A program made the position numbers and the translations under genes. This document shows positions 33,130 to 38,069 of a DNA stretch of 38,069 bases, piece after piece. The DNA lies in the NCBI GenBank assembly GCA_036655895.1, contig JAVVPF010000030.1:1-38069 (forward strand), read 5' to 3'. Each line of letters opens with the position of its first letter. The first letter of the stretch is position 1. This stretch comes from Cloacibacillus sp. GTDB taxonomy: Bacteria; Synergistota; Synergistia; Synergistales; Synergistaceae. The notes beneath the pieces were generated by a model. The model did no database searches, had not been told where the DNA came from, and was given only the letters and a program-made list of their open reading frames with translations.

Positions 33130-33214
33130 TCCGGCACCATTTTTTGCTTAATATGAGAAGGTTGGTTATCAACCTTCTCTTTTTTTGTGCAAATGTTTGT
33201 GCTCTACTAGCCGA
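33130..33214 (+). repeat. Direct repeat copy 2: tRNA-Leu 3' end plus terminator
   Basis: A second copy of the 85-base unit, with 83 positions identical to copy 1. It begins with the tRNA 3' end TCCGGCACCA but lacks the rest of the tRNA. The 41 bases between the copies contain a small inverted repeat AAATCGG/CCGATTT. GCCGATTTGGCT also occurs both there (33109-33120) and across the end of copy 2 (33210-33221). Confidence 0.95.
33155..33186 (+). terminator. Rho-independent terminator, copy 2
   Basis: The same ten-pair stem and T run as the first terminator, inside the second repeat copy. It would act as a back-up terminator before the convergent GGDEF gene. Confidence 0.9.
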
Positions 33215-33226
33215 TTTGGCTTGTGT

Positions 33227-34525
33227 TTACCGCGAACGGTGATGTTTTTGCTTTTCGCCGTACATGAGAGTGTCGGCCTTTAGGACCATAGAGGGCAGGT
33301 CGAAGTTTTGCCTCTCCCATCGCGCGCCTATAGAGGCCATCGACTGTCCGTTTTCACTTAAGAAACTACCTCTTGCCGCGTCTGTCAGCTGGTTGAACTG
33401 CTCTTTCGATATGTCCTCGCATAAGACAAGAAACTCGTCTCCGCCAAGCCGATATATCGTGCTGTTTAGAAATACCGTCTGCAATATCTTTGATACGGCG
33501 CGTATACGGTCGTCGCCAGCGTCGTGTCCCTGAGTATCGTTTATGAATTTTAATCCGTTGACGTCGCAGAAGACTACTCCCGCCGATTCGAGTTTTTTAT
33601 CCGCCAAAGCGGCGATGTCCTGAGTATATTTATTGCGGTTGAAGAGGCCGGTCAGCGCGTCATGTGAACTTTGATACTCCAGCTCGGCGCGCAGGCGTCT
33701 TTTCTGCAGTTCGTTCATCACAAAATACGATACGGACTGCAACAGCGAAGGGTTGTTGGAATTGCTGGCCGGGTTGTCCACGCCGATATATCCAAGCCCC
33801 TGATTTTGCAGATTAAACGGCGCGGCCATCAGGCGGCGTATATTTTGAAAACGCATCCGTCCATATTCCATAGGATATTTTTCTCTGATCTCTTCCACGT
33901 CTTGTATGACCATCGTCGAGACGGCGTCTATGGCGTCCTGCCAAAGAGGGATTTGAGACAACGGTATTCCTTGATTGAATTTTATTTGAGACTCCACTCC
34001 ATGCCTGCACCATTCAAAGGTGTTCGTACCCACGGTGCGTTCCTGATTGAGCTCCAGAATATAAGAACGGTCGGCCTGATAGTATTCTCCTATCGTTGAA
34101 AGCACCGTCTCTATTGCGTCTTTCAGTTCCTCCTGTGCGGAGAGCAGCCTGATACATTCAAGGAGCGTCGTGGTTTCCAGCCGGAAGAGGTTGCGGCTTG
34201 TTTGCTCGGTGATGTCCTGCGCTATTTCCAATCGCGCCATTTTACCGTGCCAGTCGACAAATTTATCTTTGAGCAGGTAGCTGTGTCCGTTGGTGGGGCT
34301 GGTATGTTCCCATATATAGAATTGTTCGAAGTCAAGCAGTCCGTTGGTGCAGAAGTAGCACGGGCTGCTCTTGCCATGTAATACCTTATAGCATTTGGCG
34401 TGAAGATAATCGTCAGTTTTCATGAACCGTCTTGCTGGTTCGTTCGCATAGAGCATTTCATAAGAGACGGGGTCGCTTACATATAGAATAGCGTCTATAT
34501 TGTCAATCAAATCGCGCTGTTCCAC
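33227..34525 (-). CDS. PAS-GAF-GGDEF protein, probable diguanylate cyclase
   Basis: About 432 residues from GTG at 34525, which has AGGAG eight bases upstream. ATG at 34564 and the frame start at 34612 lack comparable sites. Residues about 1-110 are PAS-like with a cysteine set C45, C56 and C59 (CYKVLHG...PCYFC) that could hold a metal or act in redox sensing. Residues about 120-275 look like a GAF domain. The GGDEF domain covers the C-terminal 130 residues, with DALTGLFNR and GGDEF at 361-365. The position of the inhibitory RxxD site reads F-L-N-S, so product feedback through that site is unlikely. No membrane segment is seen; it should be cytoplasmic and make c-di-GMP. Confidence 0.88.
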   Translation of the reverse strand: MEQRDLIDNIDAILYVSDPVSYEMLYANEPARRFMKTDDYLHAKCYKVLHGKSSPCYFCTNGLLDFEQFYIWEHTSPTNGHSYLLKDKFVDWHGKMARLEIAQDITEQTSRNLFRLETTTLLECIRLLSAQEELKDAIETVLSTIGEYYQADRSYILELNQERTVGTNTFEWCRHGVESQIKFNQGIPLSQIPLWQDAIDAVSTMVIQDVEEIREKYPMEYGRMRFQNIRRLMAAPFNLQNQGLGYIGVDNPASNSNNPSLLQSVSYFVMNELQKRRLRAELEYQSSHDALTGLFNRNKYTQDIAALADKKLESAGVVFCDVNGLKFINDTQGHDAGDDRIRAVSKILQTVFLNSTIYRLGGDEFLVLCEDISKEQFNQLTDAARGSFLSENGQSMASIGARWERQNFDLPSMVLKADTLMYGEKQKHHRSR

Positions 34526-34645
34526 GTCGTCACTCCTGTCAAAAAACGATATGTTCACAACCATGCAACACGGATAACCTTTGAAATTCGATCCAACGGT
34601 ATTTCTGAACAATTATAGCATAACCGTTTTGTTCTTTCATAAACC

Positions 34646-35017
34646 TCAAATCATAAAATTCATCGCCGCGCGTCCCGCGGCTACGCAGGCGATGCAGCAG
34701 AGGACGCTTGCGGCGGCGTAGGCGGCGGCCATTGCGGGCCGTCCTTCGGCCATCAGCGTGAACATCTCAAGCGAGAAGGTGGAGAAGGTGGTGAAGCCTC
34801 CGCAAAATCCTGCCTGGAGCAGCAGAACGGCGGGATGTCCCGACATCGCGTACCTTTGCGCCGTGACGCTGACCGCGCCTATGAGCAGCGAGCCTGCCGC
34901 GTTTATGAAGAAGGTGGCGGCGGGAGCCGCGAAGTATCCGGCAATGGCGGCTCCCGCGGCGTATCTGGAGACGGCTCCCACGAAGCCCCCGATGCCTACC
35001 GCTAAAATATTTATCAT
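34646..35017 (-). CDS. crcB: Fluoride exporter CrcB/Fluc
   Basis: 123 residues from the ATG at 35017, preceded by GGGGGAG. It has four membrane segments. The start NILAVGIGGFVGAVSRY and the signature GFCGGFTTFSTFSLEM (about 71-86) are diagnostic of the Fluc fluoride channel, which works as an antiparallel dimer with a central sodium ion. Only one copy is present. I looked upstream for a fluoride riboswitch and did not find its conserved layout. The gene is divergent from the pentapeptide-repeat gene. Confidence 0.95.
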   Translation of the reverse strand: MINILAVGIGGFVGAVSRYAAGAAIAGYFAAPAATFFINAAGSLLIGAVSVTAQRYAMSGHPAVLLLQAGFCGGFTTFSTFSLEMFTLMAEGRPAMAAAYAAASVLCCIACVAAGRAAMNFMI

Positions 35018-35108
35018 GGCGTTCTCCCCCTTTCGCGGCACTTTGTGCGGCGGCGCACAGAGCGTATAATAACACGCGGAGCATTGCTACGGCGAGGGGG
35101 CGTCTTTT

Positions 35109-35714
35109 ATGTTTACAGAAATTGCGGCGGCGGCGCAGGAGGACGACAGGACTTTATCCGGCGGCCTCTTTGAAAACGAGACGCTTTGCGAACTTGACCT
35201 TTCGCGGCTGCGATTCGACGCCGTGCGCTTTGTAAAATGCCGTTTTGTACACTGCGACTTCACTCAGGCGCGTTTTTCTTCCGCCTCTTTTACCGGCTGC
35301 GACCTCTCAAATTGCGTTTTTACAAAAAGCTGGTGGAACAAGTGCGCCTTTGCGGACTCAAAGGGCGTAGGCGCTGATTTTCGCGGCTCCATATTCAAGG
35401 ACGCTACGCTTGCGGCCTGCGCCTTCAACCTCGCGAACTTCGGCGAGTGCTCGTGGAGCCGCTGTGAACTTACGCGGACTGACTTTCGTGAGGCGTCGTT
35501 TGCGGAGTCAAAGATGCGCTGCATCGTTCTTAAAGAGGACAACTTCGCGGCGGCCGAATTTTTTCATACGCCGCTTGCGGAGCTTGATTTTTCTGATTCC
35601 GTAATAGAGGGGATGGCGCTCTCTGAGGGGGCGCGCGAGCTGCGCGGCGCGCGTGTCTCAGCGTTGCAGGCGGTGGAGCTCGCCTCTTTTATATTAAAGC
35701 TCAGCGTTAAATAA
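35109..35714 (+). CDS. Pentapeptide-repeat protein (Qnr/McbG-like)
   Basis: 201 residues built mainly of A(D/N)LxF-type pentapeptides from about 28 to 185: CRFVHCDFTQARFSSASF, CDLSNCVF, GADFRGSIF, CAFNLANF, TDFREASF and AELDFSDSV. This makes a right-handed quadrilateral beta-helix of about eight coils. One interruption near residues 65-75 (KSWWNKCAF) might be a loop. Size and lack of other domains resemble Qnr and McbG, which mimic DNA and protect gyrase, but many such proteins have no known role. It ends 8 bases inside the convergent azlD gene. Confidence 0.85.
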   Translation: MFTEIAAAAQEDDRTLSGGLFENETLCELDLSRLRFDAVRFVKCRFVHCDFTQARFSSASFTGCDLSNCVFTKSWWNKCAFADSKGVGADFRGSIFKDATLAACAFNLANFGECSWSRCELTRTDFREASFAESKMRCIVLKEDNFAAAEFFHTPLAELDFSDSVIEGMALSEGARELRGARVSALQAVELASFILKLSVK

Positions 35715-36015
35715 CAAACCTTTCCAGCATGAAGACGACGGCGCAGGAGAGCGCCGCCACCTGAAATAGGCTGCCGCCGTACCAAGCGAGGACGGAGGCC
35801 GCCACAAGCGCGGCCATCGCGGTAAGCGGCTCGCCTGTGGCCTCTATTATCGACGGAAAGGTCATCACGGCGAGCGTAACGTAGGGGACGTAGTACAGAA
35901 AGGCCTTAAGATATTTATTGGTTATCTCGCGGCGGATGAGCGTAAGCGGCAGCACACGGACGAGATAGGTGACGGCGGCCATTATAAAAAGATATATGTA
36001 GACGTTATGCGGCAT
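35707..36015 (-). CDS. azlD: Branched-chain amino acid exporter small subunit (AzlD)
   Basis: About 102 residues from the ATG at 36015; the open frame extends upstream inside azlC. It has four short hydrophobic segments, with LVRVLPLTLIRREITNKYLKAFLYYVPYVTLAVMTFP as the family core (typical TxxLRxxPLxLLR...FLxYVPxAxLAA). It overlaps the end of azlC by about 11 bases, as is usual for this pair. With AzlC it exports branched-chain amino acids or analogues. Confidence 0.88.
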   Translation of the reverse strand: MPHNVYIYLFIMAAVTYLVRVLPLTLIRREITNKYLKAFLYYVPYVTLAVMTFPSIIEATGEPLTAMAALVAASVLAWYGGSLFQVAALSCAVVFMLERFVI

Positions 36016-36772
36016 GGAGCTGGGTTTCCTCGGCGCTTTCGCAAAGCGGCTCTGTCTCACGTGCGGAAACGGCCTCTTTCAGCGGGAAGAGATAGGCGGC
36101 CGCCGCCGAAATGGCGACGGTGAGGATGAGCGTCCGGCCGCCCGCCGATATTCCCAGCATATTGAACTTCGCGAAGGCGAAGCTTGACGCCATCGAAATG
36201 ATTATGAGCACGGCTACAATTTTATCTTTGCGCGCTGGCGGCACGATGACGGCGATGAACATTCCAAAGAGGCTGACGGAGAGCGCCGTCATGACCGGTG
36301 CGGAGAGCACGCTGCCCGCTGCGGCGCCGAGATATGTGCCCACGGCCCAGCCGGGGGCTGCCGCGACTACGAGGCCGTAGTTGTAGAATGGATTCAGGCG
36401 CCGCGGCTGAGCGGCTGCGAGGCCGAATATTTCATCTGTGATGTCGACCGCGAGGCAGAGGCGGTGGCGCAGCGGCGTGTCGGGAGATATTTTCTGGCTC
36501 AGGGTGCAGGACATGAGCAGATATCTTGCGTTCGCAACCAGTATCATGACGGCGACCTCAAGATAGCCGGCGCCGGAGGAGATGAGGGAGTAGCCCGCGA
36601 ACTGCCCCGCGGCGGCGTTTTGCGTTACTGCGGAGATGATCGCCTGTACCGGCGAGAGGCCGCAGCTTTTCGCTCCAAGGCCAAGCGTGAAGGCCACCGC
36701 AAGATAACCTAACAAAAGCGGCGTACCGTCTCTCATTCCTTTATAAAACATAGATACGTTTTCTTTGCACAT
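36005..36772 (-). CDS. azlC: Branched-chain amino acid exporter large subunit (AzlC)
   Basis: 255 residues with seven or eight membrane segments. The family core GMRDGTPLLLGYLAVAFTLGLGAKSCGLSP and the stretch VANARYLLMSCTLSQKI (AzlC form NxRxxLMSxxLSxxL), with DEIFGLA after it, are clear. ATG at 36751 is an alternative start. It is divergent from a LysR regulator gene that probably controls it, and its stop lies inside azlD. Confidence 0.92.
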   Translation of the reverse strand: MCKENVSMFYKGMRDGTPLLLGYLAVAFTLGLGAKSCGLSPVQAIISAVTQNAAAGQFAGYSLISSGAGYLEVAVMILVANARYLLMSCTLSQKISPDTPLRHRLCLAVDITDEIFGLAAAQPRRLNPFYNYGLVVAAAPGWAVGTYLGAAAGSVLSAPVMTALSVSLFGMFIAVIVPPARKDKIVAVLIIISMASSFAFAKFNMLGISAGGRTLILTVAISAAAAYLFPLKEAVSARETEPLCESAEETQLHAA

Positions 36773-36821
36773 TTTATTTCTCCTCCGCTATCCCTTGAAT
36801 ACCTTAATTTAACAACTTTCA

Positions 36822-36871
36822 TTGCAATTAGTCTAACGAATATTTATAATATGTTCATTAGTTGCACTAAT
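36822..36871 (+). promoter_or_regulatory. lysR promoter with palindromic LysR-type sites
   Basis: TTGCAA (36822-36827), 17 bases, then TATAAT (36845-36850) make a near-consensus plus-strand promoter. TTAGTCTAA lies in its spacer and ATTAG-TTGCA-CTAAT (36857-36871), a T-N11-A type inverted repeat, lies at the expected start site. This fits LysR autoregulation and control of the divergent azlCD genes. Confidence 0.65.
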
Positions 36872-36889
36872 TATATTTGGAGGCGTCTT

Positions 36890-37762
36890 ATGAACCGTTA
36901 TGAGGTCTTTGTGAAGGTGATAGAGTGCGGGAGTTTCACGAGGGCGGCCTCCGAGCTGGGTTACACCCAGTCGGCGGTGAGCCAGATGGTGCATACGCTG
37001 GAGGAGGAGCTTTCATCGGTGCTAGTGCTGCGCGAAAAGGGTGGCGCTGCGCTTTCGCAGGACGGCGCGCAGTATATGCCCTACATCACTTCGATATGCA
37101 GCGCCTGCCGCGAGCTGCGCGTAAAGCGCGATGAGATGCAGGGATTGATGGACGGCAGCATCCGCATAGGCACCTTCACGAGCGTCAGCCGAAGCTGGCT
37201 GCCCAGACTGATGAATGAATTCAAGAGGCGCTACCCTTACGTGCATTTTGAGCTGCAGCAGGGCGACTACCGCGAGATAGAGCGCTGGACGGCGGAGGGA
37301 GCCGTGGATTTCGGCTTCACCTGTTATGACGATATAAGCGGCCTCGTGGTGACGCCGCTGCGCAGGGACTACATGCTGGCCGCGGTGCCGCTCGACCACC
37401 CGCTCGCAAAAAAAGAGAGCGTGACGCTTGAGGAGATCGCGCGCGAGCCGTTCATTCTTCTTGACGAGGGGGAGTGGAGCGCGGCGATGGAGGCCTTTCG
37501 CGCAAAGGGGCTTGCGCCGGACATCCAGTACACCGTCTGCGACGACTACACGGTCATCACGATGGTGGAGCAGGGGCTTGGCGTCTCAATGCTCTACGAG
37601 GCGGTGCTCTCTGCCGGCGGCCCGCATCTGAAAACGCTGCGCGTAACGGAGCCTCCAACGCGGACGACGGCGCTTGCCTGCCGCAACAAAAGAACGCTCT
37701 CCGTGGCGGCAAAGCGTTTTGTAGATTTTGTGCTCGATAATTTCAAGAGGCAGGGCGCGTAA
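36890..37762 (+). CDS. LysR-family transcriptional regulator
   Basis: 290 residues from the ATG at 36890, with GGAGG just upstream; the frame extends back into the promoter. The N-terminal winged helix-turn-helix is at about 2-60 (VFVKVIECGSFTRAASELGYTQSAVSQMVHTLEEEL, the classic form). A periplasmic-binding-protein-like effector domain covers about 90-290 (IRIGTFTSVSRSWLPRLMNEFKRRYP). It is divergent from azlCD, so export genes are the probable target. The effector may be an amino acid, by analogy with LysR regulators of other exporters. Confidence 0.92.
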   Translation: MNRYEVFVKVIECGSFTRAASELGYTQSAVSQMVHTLEEELSSVLVLREKGGAALSQDGAQYMPYITSICSACRELRVKRDEMQGLMDGSIRIGTFTSVSRSWLPRLMNEFKRRYPYVHFELQQGDYREIERWTAEGAVDFGFTCYDDISGLVVTPLRRDYMLAAVPLDHPLAKKESVTLEEIAREPFILLDEGEWSAAMEAFRAKGLAPDIQYTVCDDYTVITMVEQGLGVSMLYEAVLSAGGPHLKTLRVTEPPTRTTALACRNKRTLSVAAKRFVDFVLDNFKRQGA

Positions 37763-37821
37763 AAATATTGCGCTAAAGCCCCGCGGCGCGCGCAAACCAC
37801 ACGCGGTCGTCTGACCCTCCG

Positions 37822-38069
37822 CTAAAGGCCTTTTAACCGCGCCTGATAATCTTCCGGCGTGTCCATGTCTTTGAAATGGCCGCCGCCGGCCTCCACGCGT
37901 TCTATCTCGGCCTCGTATTTTTTAAGTATGGCGCGCCCTCCCATGTCGCCGCTCGCTTGGGCGAAGCGGCGCCTCCACAGGGCGCGGTAGAACATCGGAT
38001 GCCCAAATACCCCGTCGCGGCACGGCGTGAGCACAGATTTCAGCGGCGAAAGCGCGCAAAAGCGCGACG
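37822..38069 (-). CDS. MobA/MocA-like nucleotidyltransferase, C-terminal part (partial)
   Basis: The frame is open to the right edge; about 82 codons are seen, and the 5' part lies outside the window. The sequence GVFGHPMFYRALW and GDMGGRAILKKYEAEIERVE, then HFKDMDTPEDYQARL at the end, match the last third of MobA-like NTP transferases that make molybdenum-cofactor cytidine or guanine dinucleotide (typical ...GHPVLF..., GDxGAR..., DIDTPEDY). The subgroup resembles MocA and the protein family found near molybdenum hydroxylases, but the neighbours are not visible. Confidence 0.75.
   Translation of the reverse strand, partial: SRFCALSPLKSVLTPCRDGVFGHPMFYRALWRRRFAQASGDMGGRAILKKYEAEIERVEAGGGHFKDMDTPEDYQARLKGL

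Noticed and set aside
33004-33214. CRISPR array
   Set aside because: There are only two copies of an 85-base unit containing a tRNA end and a terminator; this is a tandem duplication, not repeat-spacer architecture.
35018-35108. Fluoride riboswitch before crcB
   Set aside because: The short leader lacks the conserved pseudoknot segments and fixed bases of that riboswitch as I can read them.

Overview
The window looks like part of the chromosome of a Gram-negative, amino- and organic-acid-using anaerobe. A complete arn set for 4-amino-4-deoxy-L-arabinose (L-Ara4N) addition to lipid A implies an outer membrane with LPS. TRAP and TTT carboxylate importers, an adenosylcobalamin-dependent mutase and an iron-sulfur flavoprotein suggest fermentative anaerobic life. 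This combination would fit Synergistota (Synergistes/Cloacibacillus-like), but that is an inference from gene content, not from a marker gene. No integrase, transposase or CRISPR array was found.

Left part (1-9.1 kb, mostly minus strand). After the 3' end of an unidentified plus-strand gene comes one long minus-strand gene set. In transcription order it is a TRAP transporter (dctP-dctQ-dctM), a pyrroline-5-carboxylate-reductase-like enzyme, a hydantoinase/oxoprolinase-type ASKHA ATPase, a glutamate-mutase-like B12 enzyme with its cobalamin-binding domain fused at the C-terminus, and a second, orphan TRAP binding protein. I read this as a catabolic cassette for an unknown carboxylate or amino acid whose skeleton is rearranged by B12 chemistry. 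Divergent from it (9.36-12.25 kb, plus) is a FecBCD/BtuFCD-type ABC importer for an iron chelate, haem or corrinoid.

Middle part (12.4-20.3 kb, minus strand). A FadR-type GntR regulator with a likely operator over its own promoter heads a tctC-tctB-tctA tripartite carboxylate transporter. Three tandem paralogous D-2-hydroxyacid dehydrogenases and one beta-hydroxyacid dehydrogenase follow. The two sets converge on a strong bidirectional terminator at 12.33-12.38 kb. A tRNA-Thr (TGT) at 20.6 kb separates this AT-richer half from a visibly GC-richer half.

Right part (20.9-38 kb). A class-I glutamine-amidotransferase-like peptidase (C26) is followed by a tightly overlapping arn operon (transcribed arnT-arnB-arnC-formyltransferase-decarboxylase-arnD-arnE-like-ugd). 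In it the usual bifunctional ArnA is two separate genes. Next come an NCS2 nucleobase permease with a LacI/PurR-like operator, an iron-sulfur flavoprotein, and tRNA-Leu (GAG), whose 3' end and terminator are duplicated in tandem. A PAS-GAF-GGDEF protein, a CrcB fluoride exporter, a pentapeptide-repeat protein, the azlC-azlD amino-acid exporter with a divergent LysR regulator, and the 3' end of a MobA/MocA-like nucleotidyltransferase complete the window.

The best candidates for undescribed biology are the B12-mutase/ASKHA-ATPase/TRAP cassette and the three-dehydrogenase TTT operon. All functions are read from motifs and context; no database search was possible.
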